In this document: piece by piece, positions 48,830-61,425 of the stretch
Layout: every line of letters begins with the position of its first letter
Numbering within the stretch: position 1 is the stretch's first letter
Source: Mytilisepta virgata
Taxonomy: Eukaryota > Mollusca > Bivalvia > Mytilida > Mytilidae
Assembly (NCBI GenBank): GCA_028015205.1
Contig: CM051513.1
Coordinates: 46,442,841-46,506,840, forward strand
Reading direction: 5' to 3'
Length of the DNA stretch: 64,000 bases
Position numbers and translations under genes: made by a program
The notes under the pieces: model-generated
The model's input: only the letters and a program-made list of their open reading frames with translations
Databases searched by the model: none
Told to the model about the DNA's origin: nothing

Positions 48830-49845
48830 AATAATTTGTAATGTACCATCTGGTAATCAGGAGGCGGTTGCTTAATACCCTTATCTGAGCTTGTAATCAC
48901 CCAGGATGCTTCCACCAAAATGTTTTTGCTGAGTTGTAGTGATAACATTATCTTATCTGGTAATCCACTAGGTTTCGTTTGCTATCTGGTAGAATCAACA
49001 TCCTTTAAACTTGTTGTCTACAAGGTGGCATTCGCGTAATGGTAGTAATAACATTCCCTGAGCTTGTAATCCTCCAGGAGGCGTCCGCTCAGTGGTCGAA
49101 ATTAATATTCGTATATTTTTAATAAAAAGTGACAAATATAGCTAAGGACCAATAAAAAAAAACTTAATCCATTGGACAGACAAACCTGGGAAGACAAACG
49201 AACAAGGAGACATAATTTCCACAACACAACAAATAAACACAGAAAACTAAAACAATGAACAACACGAACTCTTATAAAAACCAGGAGTAAACCCAGGCGC
49301 TCTGGAAGGGTAAGCAGTTCCTGCTCCGTATTCGGCACCCGTCGTGAAATTCTCTGAAATGTAGTGATGGGTGATAGTAACATCATTCTCCTTGATAATA
49401 ATCAACCAGGGGGCGTTCTCTCACTGTAAAAATTAACATTCATTTTAGCTTTGTAATCCACCAAGAGGCGTTCGCTCAGTGATGGTCATAACATTTTCTG
49501 GGCCCTTAATTTACCAGAAGGCTTATTCTCAGTGGTAGAAATAATATTCTCTGAGCTTGAAATCCACCCGAAGGCTTCTGCTTAGTGGGAGTAACAACAT
49601 TCTCTGAGCTTGTAATCCACCAGGAAGCGTTCCCTGAATGGCAGTTAATACATTCTCCGAGCCTGTAGTCAGAAGGTTTTGGCTCAGCGGGAGTAAAATT
49701 CTCTGAGCCTGTAGTCCAATAGAAGGCGTTCCGTCTGCGACAGTAATAACATTCTCTGAGTTCGTAATTCACCAGGAGGGGTTCCCTCAGTGGCCGTAAT
49801 AACATTCTCGGAGCTTTTAATCCACCAGGAGCTCTGACCAATATT
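48830..49845. repeat. Degenerate minisatellite, ~58-60-bp unit
   Basis: Repeated phrase ATTCTCTGAGCTTGTAATCC then ACCAGGAGGCGTTCCCTCAG with a GTAGTAATAAC linker, about 14 units. Open frames of 65-111 codons on the minus strand derive from the repeat. Confidence 0.65.
49129..49356 (-). mobile_element. Retrotransposon 3' end inserted in the minisatellite
   Basis: Contains GAACAACACGAACTCTTATA and the RT-tail string NTEQELLTLPERLGLLLVF in a shifted frame. Flanked on both sides by minisatellite units. Confidence 0.6.
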
Positions 49846-50884
49846 TGCTATCAGTATACACTTCACATTAACCTGGTTCATTTTACTTAGTTTCAGAGAT
49901 ACATTATCGTTTTTTTTTATTTAAATGTTTAAATATCATATTTATCAAAATAGATTTATTATAATAATCCATTTAATTTTTTTTTAAAAATCGGTCATCT
50001 TTATGTAAAGATGGAAATTTTTCAACATCAATCACAAAACACATTCCATCATCTTTATGAAATTTTATACGGTATTTTGAATAATTATAATATTCATGGC
50101 TATTTGACATTCGGCAAAAACAATTTTCGAGAGAAAACGAATTTCATCATCTTCTTTTAATCAATTAACAAAAACTTGTATATCTAATGTTATATAAATG
50201 TTTTTAAAGTGTTTTTGTTGGTCCCCTGGTTATGTAAGTTTGTATGCCATCCAGTGTCTGCTTTGCGGTTTAAACTGTTGTTCATCAACACAAAACATGG
50301 CATATATATATACTAACCATCCATTACCATTTATCTTCATTGTAATATCATTTTACGGCACGGATAAATAACTGTAATAATATTTAATGCTGGACAAGAA
50401 TACTATTAAAGCTATTATATAGTGTTTTATTTTAATTTTCCCCTGTTCGTAGGACTTTTGTCGAGTGCAGGTCTAGGCACCTGTAATAGATCGGAATGAT
50501 CTTAACCCACAGAGCTACATAGAGCGTCCTCACTTGGAGGACAAGGGAACGGATACCACGTTAAACATCAGATTTCGCGTGCAGGTCTAGTACAAAGCAG
50601 GAAAACAAATGACATGTTCTGGTCTTAAATATGCATATAATAATTATCACTATACTAATATGCTGTAGGCGTGACCAATGATTCGTCCAGAAACTAATTT
50701 CCGGTATCATAATTCTGACTCTAAAATTATAATTTGAAGCAAGTTATATCCCTTAATTTACTTACTTCCGTTTTCCGGCAAACGAAACTTTTTCTAGGCT
50801 TAGTATGTAGCACAATATGGCTGCCCCATTAAACAAAGACTTTTCTAAGTTAAGTCAAGAAATACCCAAACAATACATACACTA
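49846..50884. other. Intergenic; one GC-richer patch at 50455-50600
   Basis: Mostly AT-rich. The patch has a near-duplicate phrase GTGCAGGTCTAG at 50466 and 50580 and may be an old SINE, but I cannot place it. Confidence 0.35.
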
Positions 50885-51125
50885 CAATTAAAACTAAAAA
50901 CATTTGAACAACATAGACCCCACCAAAAATCCTGGGGTAGCAGTCTTTGTTCCTGCAGAACCCCCCCATGCTGCCCATGTCAAATCCGGTATGAGGAAGG
51001 TATAATCGAACAGTTCCATTTTCATTTGGGAAACGGTTTTTTCGTACCTGTCAACCAAGTCATGATGACGTCCATAAAACTTAAAAGTCAGGAGATGAGG
51101 AAATTGCTTGAAAGGTGTTAGTTAT
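50885..51125 (-). pseudogene. RT C-terminal remnant of the second retrotransposon subfamily
   Basis: Minus strand reads KFYGRHHDLVDRYEKTV, then FLIPDLTWAAWGGSAGTKT and TPGFLVGSMLF. This links the FYGRHHDLVDRY motif to the FLIPDLTW-type tail found at 27940. Short and 5' truncated. Confidence 0.6.
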
Positions 51126-51227
51126 GTGAAACCGTTAACAACGTAAATCTCAATCACATGTTACTAAAATAATAACTTTTGTATCAGTAAATTCTATTCA
51201 TATTACTACTTACCACTTGAGCTATAT

Positions 51228-51384
51228 AATGAGGAACCTGAGTGAGTTATCTTTTCCTAACCAATGTAGGTAAGGGAGATAATAAATTTGTCTCCCTTTT
51301 AGCCTCAGGACAAAAGGGAGAGCATTTAATTATCTCCCTTACCTACATTGGTTAGGAAAAGATAACTCACTCAGGTTCCTCATT
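51228..51384. repeat. Long near-perfect palindrome with nested inner hairpin
   Basis: Left arm AATGAGGAACCTGAGTGAGT onward, right arm ending ACTCACTCAGGTTCCTCATT; about 56 bp pair without visible mismatch. The ~45-nt centre contains its own pair CTCCCTTTT / AAAAGGGAG. Snap-back element or recent inverted duplication. Confidence 0.8.
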
Positions 51385-52566
51385 GAAATGCATAAAAGTT
51401 ATAAGATAATCTTCACATAGAACTGTATCCGATCCGGATCTCCTTCTAGAATGGCAGCTACAGACAAACTTACTCTGTTTCTAATTATTGAAAAACAACT
51501 GAAAATTGCAGCTCCTAAACAAAATTGGCAAATTTTTCAGTATATAATTATAGACATCCGTAGCCAATTAGTAGAATGTCAGAAAAAGCTGGTAAAAATA
51601 TTGGAAATCAGAAAAAAAATATCGTTCTTTTTTTTTAATTTTTGGCCTATTTTGTTTTTACCAAGCTATTTTTTATCCTCAACATTTATAAGATGGGATA
51701 AAGTTCAGCTGAATAATGTATGTTCAGTTTGTTAAATGTTAAGTTATTCCAAAAAATCAATGGAAACATATTAAACAGTGTCAACTTGTGCAGAGTTGGT
51801 ATCAATCAAATATCTTTACGTCCTGAAATATAATTCTTTACAATATTTACATTTAATATATCGTAGTACTTTTGTAACACTGCCATCAGGGCGTTAGTAC
51901 ATTAGGGAGAGAATAATCTACAAAAAAGTTCGAACATAGATCTAATGACAATTTGTCATCTTAGCAATACTTCACAATCAAATCTGTTTTTACTCTTAAC
52001 TTTATTCACCCCACTTCCTGTTATGCAAAATGTTTACGAACATCAGAATATGAAAAACAATTTTTGACGAATGTATAATTACAAAAAGTCTAACTGTAAA
52101 TCAAACGGGTCGTGTCATATTTTTTTTACACTTTCATACCCCATTGCATGATTATACGAATGGGCGCATATGATAAATAAAACAAAAAACTGTTGAATTT
52201 TAAATCATAATAAAAACTTGTAAAGCCAATTCTTCATTTCATTTGACATATAATAAAACAGTACATGAAAAAGTTCAAGAGTTTATTAGCAATAAAAGAA
52301 AAGAAATAAATACCAAAATGTTCAGAAGTTAAATAGGCAATTCATAGGCCTAATTCATTATATCACTAATGTCACACAATGTAATTCATAATTTAAATTT
52401 ACAGTCTCAAGCTACAAGATGGTACGTCTGTACTATATTTTCACATTGTTACCTATTGGTGGATGAAAATGGGCAGTGAAAAACTCACCCGAGGGACTTA
52501 AGTCTCAGGAGATATTTGCCTCGGTTGGTAGATTATATTTTTTTACGGTATGAGCCTAGACAGTTA
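51385..52566. other. Intergenic, nothing recognised
   Basis: A 94-codon open frame at 51451-51735 begins MAATDKLTLFLIIEKQ and its first ~50 residues are Lys/Gln-rich with possible helical character. It lacks any splice or promoter context I can support, so I do not call it a gene. Confidence 0.3.
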
Positions 52567-52665
52567 AACTAAAATCCCAGAGAGGGCCTTGAGCTGTTTT
52601 CTGCTATTTGGTCGGGTTGTTGTCTTTTTGACACATTCCCCGTTTCCATTCTCTATTCTGTTGTT
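52567..52665 (+). repeat. 3' part of the CATTCTCTATTC repeat
   Basis: Reads CTTGAGCTGTTTTCTGCTAT and GACACATTCCCCGTTTCCAT, matching 44380-44463 and 62190-62263. Confidence 0.55.
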
Positions 52666-53279
52666 ATTGAAAGACATCTAAATACTCAAGCTTGGGGATA
52701 GTCATACTATCAATTCTTAAGTCATACTTATGATAAAGAGTGTCTGTGCTTGCTCCCTGGTGTCTAATGTTGTTTCTCAACTGATCGTATTGTAAACTCA
52801 ACTACGTGTGTCCATTATTTAGAATTGAAATTAAATTTAATTTAGCAATAATTGAGAAATAATTCACGGTGGCGTCAAAATATCCTAATCCTGATACACG
52901 GGTGAGCCCTTTGTGCCAAATATTTTAACCGTGGTAAAAGCATGATATCTGCATGCCACCGTGAGTTATTTCTATTCTAATGGGACTGTTTCTAAGACCC
53001 TTTCAAACGCCGCGACATAGGTATTCAAAAACCGAAGACCCCATTACACAACGCAAGTTATACTATGACGTCGTTAAAGTTTGTAGAAACTTTACTATGA
53101 CGTTACCAAACACGACGTCTGACGTCTGTCATGTTGGAATCAAAATATCCATATTTTACCACGGATGTAGACTGAAAGCCTAATTAAGTGATTAAAATAT
53201 TTTGTGAATTGATTATAAACAGTACAGCAAGATGACATAAGCGATACATTTAAATAATTGTCCATTTCTACTTTGTAAG

Positions 53280-53282
<3 letters not shown>

Positions 53283-53357
<75 letters not shown>
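53283..53357. repeat. (AT)n microsatellite with adjacent (GA)n
   Basis: About 37 uninterrupted AT units, followed at 53389-53406 by nine AG units. Highly mutable; length may be an assembly estimate. Confidence 0.95.
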
Positions 53358-53359
<2 letters not shown>

Positions 53360-53409
53360 TGACACTAATCACCACATCACTCCCCTAGAGAGAGAGAGAG
53401 AGAGAAAGG

Positions 53410-54759
53410 GGTAGCAAAAATCGAATTCTGATACAGCAATTTATCTAGAAAACACAGAAAATAATAATGCTCAGACTGAAAATAATTTTAAAGGTAGGAC
53501 TTATTTTCATACAAATGCCTCGTGTACAAAGAAATGATCAACTCTACATAGGTCATAGAGCAAAATTTTATCAGTCATTTATTTTTCAAAGTTATAAGAT
53601 AGAAAAGTATGTCAAAACACAAATAATAAGGTTTACTAATTGTTATCTATGGATAAATGTCAAGGTGACGGAGAACATCCAATTGACCAGAAATAGCCAC
53701 CTAGAAGACCCAATATGATCTGCAATATATGGAAAACCATATGGGAAGCCTAAAATATCCCGAACAAAATTTTAAAAGTGCATAATTCACTATATCACAT
53801 CATCAGATACGGTTGAGAAACCAAATATGCATCAAACTATTATCGGTATATATATGTACATTGTAAGTCAACCGATAAAAAGATATTTGCAATATAATAG
53901 TGACAAAGAAAAAAAAAATGTTCAAAAGTTCTAATGACGTTTTTATAAAAGAACCCGTCTTATCCACTTGTATGGGTTTGAAGGTGTAAGGATATAGATA
54001 TTTGTTTCATTATTAGTCATTTGATCAAATTTTAACCATCTATTTTCAGATCTTTGGATATAATTTTTCGGTGAAAAGGTCAGGTCAGGTGGACACTTTT
54101 GAAAAGTTTATGTGCTTTGTAAATAAGTGTTTAGCAAAATGTCCAAATAAAATTAAATTACCATTTAGAAAACGTTTTCTGTAAATTTAGCTCATGAAAT
54201 TGATATGCTTGAGATGATACAGTTATACTCGGGCCAATCAAACAATATCAAGGGTATCAAGGATGTTAACAACGAACAGGTACATGTAGTTAAGGAGTCA
54301 AAGAAAATGCAAAACTATGGTTTCTCTTGTCATGACCGTTGGTGACAAGGCTTCCCTGTTTAACAGAAATTCAGAAATGTAGGAAAAGATTATGAACACA
54401 ACTTTTGTTAGATGTGGTTAGTGTAAGACTTTAGGATATATTCCAGTCGCATAATTACCATCTTTGAGAAAAGTTAAAGTTGGGTTTATTTAAAGCGAAA
54501 ACATCTTCAACATATCTATAAGTGTACTTAAAATTATCTTAAAAGTCAGGTCCGGAAGATTAAGGTTCCGTTATTTTGCTATATTGTGTATTTCCAAAAC
54601 GAGCATGAATACTATCAAGGGGAAAATTAAGTACATTTTCCAAAAAACAACAACAAAAAAAAAAAAAAAAAAAACGCCAAGCATCCATTTGAAAAAACCT
54701 GACTCTTAGTGAACACCCTCGAGATCTGTACTAGTTCTCTTATAACAGTATTAATAGAA
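53410..54759. other. Intergenic, nothing recognised
   Basis: AT-rich, no supported gene or repeat apart from a 20-nt A run near 54655. Confidence 0.35.
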
Positions 54760-55480
54760 GGCAAATATGTGTTACCAGTGTTAAGAGTAATAAATACTCG
54801 TTTACCAACTAGCGAATACGTAACCACTGTTAAAACATGGCCAATACTCGTTTACCAAGACCAATAGTTAATCAATATTAAAGCACGGCCAATACTCATT
54901 TAGCAAGACCAATAATTAACCAGAGTTAAATGGTCAGTACTTAACCACTGTTAAAGCATGGCCACTACTCGTTTAGCAAGGCCAATAGTTAACCAGTGTT
55001 GAATGGTCAGTACTTAACGACTGTTAAAGCATGGCAACTACTCGTTTAGAAGACCAATAGTTAACCAGTGTTGACTGGTCAGTACTTAACGACTGTTAAA
55101 GCATGGCCACTACTCGTTTAGCAAGGCCAATAGTTAACCAGTGTTGACTGGTCAGTACATAACGACTGTTAAAGCATGGTCACTACTCGTTTAGCAAGGC
55201 CAATAGTTAACCAGTGTTGAATGGTCAGTACTTAACGACTGTTAAAGCATGGCCACTACTCGTTTAGCAAGGCCAATAGTTAACCAGTGTTGACTGGTCA
55301 GTACTTAACGACTGTTAAAGCATGGCCACTACTCGTTTAGCAAGGCCAATAGTTAACCAGTGTTGAATGGTCAGTACTTAACCACTGTTAAAGCATGGCC
55401 ACTACTCGTTTAGAAGACCAATAGTTAACCAGTGTTGACTGGTCAGTACTTTACTGCTATTAAAGAATGACCAATACTCT
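54760..55480. repeat. 73-bp satellite-like tandem array, about 9 units
   Basis: Unit runs GGCCAATAGTTAACCAGTGT, TGACTGGTCAGTACTTAACG, ACTGTTAAAGCATGGCCACT, ACTCGTTTAGCAA. GGCCAATAGTT words at 55126 and 55199 are 73 apart. A subset of units has a short deletion (TTTAGAAGACC instead of TTTAGCAAGGCC). Units at the left edge are most diverged. Confidence 0.8.
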
Positions 55481-55867
55481 TGCAATAGTGTTATTGCAAA
55501 AAAAAAATACTCGTTTGACAAGATAAATGCAAGACCAATACTCGACCAACTTGACACAACCCATACATTTATACTGTTTTACAAGTATTAACGCAATATC
55601 GATAGTTGTTTACCAGTGTTTAGGTCAACGAATGTTTATCAGTGTTAAGAATGGCAATAATTCACTGCATCTCGTTAAAAGTACAAACTATTGAGGTGTC
55701 CTGGACATAAATCATGATGTCAAAGTTTTTACTCTGTACATTCGCGTCTCATATGACCACAAAATATTTCAACAAAACCGCAACTTTTATGATTATTATG
55801 TAACAATATCTACAACAATATGCTCTTCTTGTAATAACAAAATATATATTTTAAAACAAATATATAT

Positions 55868-56247
55868 AGATTCTCCTTCAGGTACGAGTGGGTTATGGAA
55901 TTTATCCACCCGAGATAGTTAAATTTTCGATTTTCAACACGCGAGCCTTCAGCGAGCGTGTTAAAATCTAAAATTTAACTATTGAGGGTGGAGAAATTCC
56001 ATAACTCACGAGTAAATTGAAGGAGAATCTGTTTCTCCTATGATTTTCGACAAAAACCTCAAGAAAATGTCGTTGCTATGTAGTTTATTTACATAGACGT
56101 CATTTCGGGACTTCTCTAGTTTATCGTTCCAATAACTGTAGAAAAAAGGGCGGTAATTCCCACGTAGAAATTTAATCACCGGGAAGTGGTTAAAAATATT
56201 ATGTATTTTTATCCCACCGATTAAACACGTCAAGAATAGGAGAAATA
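55868..56247 (+). repeat. Hairpin repeat family, copy 4 (conserved frame intact on minus strand)
   Basis: Full-length copy. The minus strand at about 56006-56230 reads the same peptide as copy 1 (GGIKIHNIF, GNYRPFFYSYWNDKLEK, NDVYVNKLHSNDIF) with only a few substitutions. Confidence 0.65.
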
Positions 56248-57177
56248 TATATATACGTTTGAACACTAATCAAACACTTGGTATATTAAAAGTGCACCTA
56301 TACTGATAAAAAATAATTATGTATAGTTTAGTGACATTGACAAATTTAAAAGTTTAAAATTAACATAGGGATTTATGGCAAGTCTATGTATTGATGTAAT
56401 TAATATCAGAATGTTTAATGGTAAGCAGTATTACCTATAAAAACACCAACCTTTCATTAGAAATCCCTCGAACTTGTATTTTAAAATGGGAATTTTAATC
56501 TTTAAAGCTTTTTTCCATCCGCAAACATATTTTTTAAAGAAATAAACTAATTCTGGGAAATTTTGATAAATAATGAATTGAACTATATGTCGAGGCAGCC
56601 AACACATGGTATAGTACTTGGGCTTTTGGAAATAAGATTTGCAGATATCTCTATTTTTGAAATGACAAGCAAATAGTTAGTGTCTAGAACACTATTTTCT
56701 GCCTTAAATTAAATTACGAACAAATATTTTTTTCTCAGAATCTTATTACTGAAAGCGTAATAGTGTTTTAAAAAATAGTCATGGGAACAAATGAAGGCTT
56801 GCTAAAAGAGAATTTGAAAAGTACATGTCTTTTTACTCAATATTACCAACCTTGTGATAAACTATTATCTGTTAACCCATACGTGGAGAGCCAACCTATT
56901 TTGTATAGTGTTATGTAATATTCATTTTTGATTGTCGACTTCAATTAAGCTGCAGCGATCACGTATTGTTGCGTACGCCCGTCCTTGATGCACACAAACA
57001 GGAATTCGTATGTTCTTGGGACATAAATAGATTTTAAAAGTAGTAGATATAAAAAAAATATATTTTCTTATTACCTATTGTTTTTACAGCAAAAACTTCA
57101 GGCAATGGCGTGTACATTTCACGGTTGATTTCTTACCGTCGAACATATGATATGAGGAAGATATTTCATAGAAAAAT
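56248..57177. other. Intergenic, nothing recognised
   Basis: No supported coding sequence or repeat. Confidence 0.35.
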
Positions 57178-57390
57178 GTATCACAAAATACCGAATAAAT
57201 TTGATGCACCGTGTGCCCATTTCGTTGACTGACAATTCATCAGCAGTGCTAGAGAGCAAAATGTTGGAAAACCAGTTAAAGATATAATGATGAATTAATA
57301 AGCACAACTATCAAAACCCAAAACAATTAAACAAACAGGAATCCAAACTCAGCTAAGGGTTACCTCTGCATCAAGAGGAAGAGTCTTAGA
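57178..57390 (+). repeat. Interspersed repeat, same family as the insertion at 30605
   Basis: Matches 30605-30822 over its whole length; a reversed partial copy is at 7500-7640. A fragment (TATCACAAAATACCGAATAAA) recurs at 57613. Confidence 0.6.
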
Positions 57391-57454
57391 AATTTCTAGT
57401 AAATTTTTGTCAAATTTTAAACGGAAAATTTAAAGGTATTTAAGTAATGAATCA

Positions 57455-57605
57455 TGCTAGAACAAAAATGTAGCTACTGGGCTGAAAATGCCCTCGGGGA
57501 CTTATAGTCCACAACAGTGACGTAGATCCAGTGGTAGTAATGCCAGGACAAAAATTTTAGCTACTGGGCTGATAATGCCCTCGGGGACTTACAGTTCACC
57601 ACCCA
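57455..57605 (+). repeat. Imperfect tandem duplication, ~86-bp unit
   Basis: TGTAGCTACTGGGCTGAAAA / TTTAGCTACTGGGCTGATAA followed in both by TGCCCTCGGGGACTTA. Related words occur at about 32725. Confidence 0.6.
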
Positions 57606-57639
57606 GTGGTACTAATAAAATATATCACAAAATACCGAA

Positions 57640-58856
57640 TAAACTCGATTATGCAGTTCTAGCTATCGTTGTTGGCAATCTTGTTGTATTGACTTTTATA
57701 TTGATAGTGTGCTTTATTCATCATTAAGGTCAGGATAGATAAGAGAGAGGTCTTGTCACTGTTCAGTGTCTGTATCAAGAATTTGTGTCATTTCTTTTAA
57801 TAGTACATGCGAGACTCTAAATTTTGATATAATTTTAACACTTTATAGGAAATTGATTTTTTTTTGTAACTGCATCATCTTAAAAGTACAGAAGATATAT
57901 GTGTATATAAATCATTTTGACAAAACAATAATACATCTGTAAACTCTCTGACCACAAAGTCATCCACAAAACCACAAACATATATATTAATAATTACGAT
58001 GATGAGCAGTTTTGAAAACAAATGAATAGAAAAAATACAACCAGAGATTTAGCTTTTGTCAACAAACAAACAAACAAACAAACAAATATTCCATCACAAA
58101 AATGCAATTGATCTATTTTATTTTTTATAGTTTAATGATTTGTTTGTGTAAAGTGTTTAAAATTTCTCATTTTTTACAATTATTAATATTTTAAGAATAT
58201 ATACCAATGTATAAAAATGAAAAATATTGTAGAAATTACCGAATTTCTTCATTACAGAAAATAATGTGATAAAATAACTAATTAAAATTTTCAAAATAAA
58301 TTGTACAGAATTTATTTGAACAAATTAACATCATAACAAGTGCTGTGAAAACGTCGTCAGAAAACAAAATAATTCATGGTAGGATACCAATCATGGCTGT
58401 CTCGTGGGGATATCATATTAAGGTTTAATTTATTTGACCAAGTTTTTTTTATTTCAAAGAGCTGTGTTTTTAATATGTTCAATCGGATTCAGAAAGTCTT
58501 TGAGTTAAATGCGTCTAGCGTTCAACAATGCCCTTCACATTAAAAGACATTTTTTATTGAACTTAACAATTTTAACACCAACAGATATTCAATAAGTATG
58601 CACCCAGATAATATGTAAAAAAAATGAAGAAAATGATTCATTGAATGTGATGTATCATTTAAAAGGCCCACAAAATTCCCTTCAATTTGTAAATAAGTAA
58701 AAAATACTGTCAAAGCCACAATGAGATAGGTAACTGTCCGTCACAGACACATGTGCTTTGTTCAATGTGTCTGCAAGTTTAATGTATTATCAGTAAGTAA
58801 TGACAAATATATTTATCACATGTGGTAACTCCTTCAAATGTGTCGTCTACAGTGTA
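57640..58856. other. Intergenic, nothing recognised
   Basis: Contains a short (CAAA)n run at 58063-58086; otherwise AT-rich with no supported feature. Confidence 0.35.
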
Positions 58857-58865
58857 TTATAATTT

Positions 58866-59266
58866 TACTATATCTAATATTAGTATCTTTGGATTGTTAA
58901 TTTGAAACTTCTGGGACGATGCCTCTGCATGGTGGATCCTAGGTCCCCGAGAGTATTCGTCAACCCAGTCATCATTCATTGATTTGAAATTACCAGTATT
59001 TAGCAAAATTAAAATAATAGAAACACTTAGGATCCATTCTTTGTATTGCACATGGTAGATCTCCTTAGCTGAAATTTGGCTTCCTATTTCGGTATGAGTA
59101 CTTCTTGTTTAAAATAAGTTTGGTATTTGATCTTCCAAATGTTTCGGCTTTAATGCTGCTGATAAGAGGTAATGCTGCTGATAAGAGGTAACTCCTTGAA
59201 ATGCGTCGTATACAGCATAGAATAAATTTACTATATCTAATATTAGTATCTTTGGATTGTTATTAT
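58866..59266 (+). repeat. Copy of the AATATTAGTATCTTTGGATTG repeat
   Basis: The right part (58985-59266) matches 25490-25770, including GCACATGGTAGATCT and GCTGAAATTTGGCTTCCTAT. The phrase TATCTAATATTAGTATCTTT is present twice in direct orientation (58866 and 59231). A short internal duplication TAATGCTGCTGATAAGAGG is at about 59150-59188. Confidence 0.5.
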
Positions 59267-59554
59267 ATAATACGATGTCCTTTGTATTACTCAATCAGAA
59301 TGCGAGAATATTGGTTGTGCGTCAGTGAGAGAATATCCCATAGAAAACAGCTAGCAAACAGTCTGCGCCACTAGACAATGAAAGCACAGATTGGTCCTGA
59401 AATCAACGGTCTCAAAATTCAAAAATTACATATAAATGGACATAACACATTGTTGTTTGTCTTTGTCCGTTTTTGTTTGTCTTTGTCCGTTTTTGTTGTA
59501 ATTATCATATTACGTTTTATGATTTAATTTTTGGCAGAGTAATGATTACTTACT

Positions 59555-59725
59555 GTGCCGGTTTTTGTTGTGGGGTCCATGTTGTTTATATGTTTTTAGT
59601 TTTTAATTTTAGCGTATGTTTTGTTTTTTGTCTTTGTTGTTCTCCGGGGTTTGTCAGTTGTTACGATTTTTTTCTCTCCTTCGAATATCCCTTTTGGTAT
59701 TTCTTGACTGTACTTACACTAAATT
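59555..59725 (+). mobile_element. Retrotransposon 3' tail, second subfamily
   Basis: CCGGTTTTTGTTGTGGGGTC then CATGTTGTTTATATGTTTTT and GTTGTTCTCCGGGGTTTGTC match 28105-28200. Confidence 0.5.
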
Positions 59726-59963
59726 AAAATCATGTTTTTACAAATATGAGTTCACATTCTACATTCATAAAGACACAGACGCAACTCTTCCTAAACATCA
59801 GGGCAAAATGTTTGCCTTTTATAGAAATTCAATAAAGGAAGATAAAGCATTAGTTATCGCTTCAGTTTAAGACAAAATATAGAGAAATTTTGTCAATCTT
59901 TCAGTTTTTATGTTTTCTGTAAATTGTGCCTACAGAACTGATAAAAATAATTATAATATATAT

Positions 59964-60345
59964 GAATTCTTCTTCAGGTATGAGCGAGTTATGGAATTTC
60001 TCCACTCGAAATAATTATATTTTCGATTTTCAAAACGCGAGCTTTTGTGAGGGTGTTAAAATCTAAATTTTAACTATTGAGGGTGGCGAAATTTCATAAC
60101 TCACGAGAAAATTGAAGGAGAAACTGTTTCTCCCATGATTTTTGACAAAAAACTTAAGAAAATGTCGTTGCTATGTAGTTTGTTTACACAGACGTCATTT
60201 CGGGACTTCTCGAGTTTGCTTATCGTTTCAATAACTGTAGAAAAAAAACGGCGGGAATTCCCACATAGAAATTTAATCACCGGGAAGTAGTTAAAATATT
60301 ATATATTTTTATCCCACCGATTAAACACGTCAAGAATAGGAGAAA
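59964..60345 (+). repeat. Hairpin repeat family, copy 5
   Basis: Full-length copy starting AATTCTTCTTCAGGTATGAG and ending CAAGAATAGGAGAAA. More diverged; the frame is broken by indels. Confidence 0.6.
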
Positions 60346-61331
60346 AATTATTATATCATTATTTTAAATTATTTGTTTCTGTTTAATCTTCTTTTTAGGG
60401 TAACAGCAGATTGTTAAATGCCATCTTCTCTGGTTACGTATACATTTTTCAATCAAATAATAAATATTTTTCACGAATTGTCTTCTAATTATGACCTGAA
60501 TATAAATAATTCTCTATTTATTTGAAATCATCAAAAAATTAACTATTTTATATGGTTATATTAAAACACATTGAGAAATTACGATATTTTGTTTTATCTT
60601 TTTTAGAAATTTGTATAGTTATGGTGTAACATATCAACGAAATCGTTGTCTAATAATTATCTGGTTTTTTCTAACACAACAATGATCTTTATGTATAATC
60701 GAATGTGGTAAGTATGTAAAAAAATCAAAAGTTAAAAAAATGATTGGAACACATTTTATTCGGAAGATCAAAATAAAAAAAAAATCTTTATGCTATTATT
60801 CATTTGTTGCGTCATATTTTCAGCAATTTTTACAAGTTTTCTGCTTTTTCACCCGAAAGATTTATTATTGCAGATATGTTTGACCTTTCATTTATGCCCA
60901 CAGCAGAAAGTCCCCTCATAAAAAACCCCCAGTATTGACAGTTATTAATAGATAAACAAATGAAAATTTTAAGTATAATTATATCTTATGTCACATGATG
61001 TCGCTGCTTGTTAAGATTTTCTCCAAGGGGATCTGATTAGGATATTTTTCGAAAACGTGTATATTTTCTTAATATGCAAATGTTGTTGCATAGATTTTGC
61101 ACTGAGATGTGTAATTGTATTTCTAATTTCTGTTATGATAATTTGTTACATTATTTAGAACAGAAAAATTATAGAAACCCTTTCCGAAAAATTACCCCTA
61201 CTTGTACCTAGCTGACAATTCTTGTCGTTGAGATATGTCAAAAGGCTGGCCTTTTACTTTTATTGATAGACGTGTGAGTCCTCCTTTGATCACGCCCTTT
61301 TCATAAGACAAGACAAAAATTAATCACGCAG
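60346..61331. other. Upstream region of the plus-strand gene
   Basis: AT-rich sequence between the hairpin repeat copy 5 and the TATA box; no transposon recognised, so it is the likely location of any proximal control elements. Confidence 0.35.
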
Positions 61332-61339
61332 TATAAATA
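61332..61339 (+). promoter_or_regulatory. TATA box of the plus-strand micro-exon gene
   Basis: GTATAAATAC, 94 nt upstream of the ATG at 61426, essentially the same spacing as in the minus-strand gene (about 97 nt). Predicted start near 61362. Confidence 0.6.
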
Positions 61340-61425
61340 CATATAACTTCTATAATCGTTGCCGAAAGAAGCCCGTCGATTTATCCTACGGAAAACTGTG
61401 CACATACTGCCTTACAAGACAGACA

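Noticed and set aside
49506..49881. Open frames of 111 and 65 codons on the minus strand
   Set aside because: They are readings of the ~58-60-bp degenerate minisatellite (repeated ENVIT/PPGELRTQRML-type strings).
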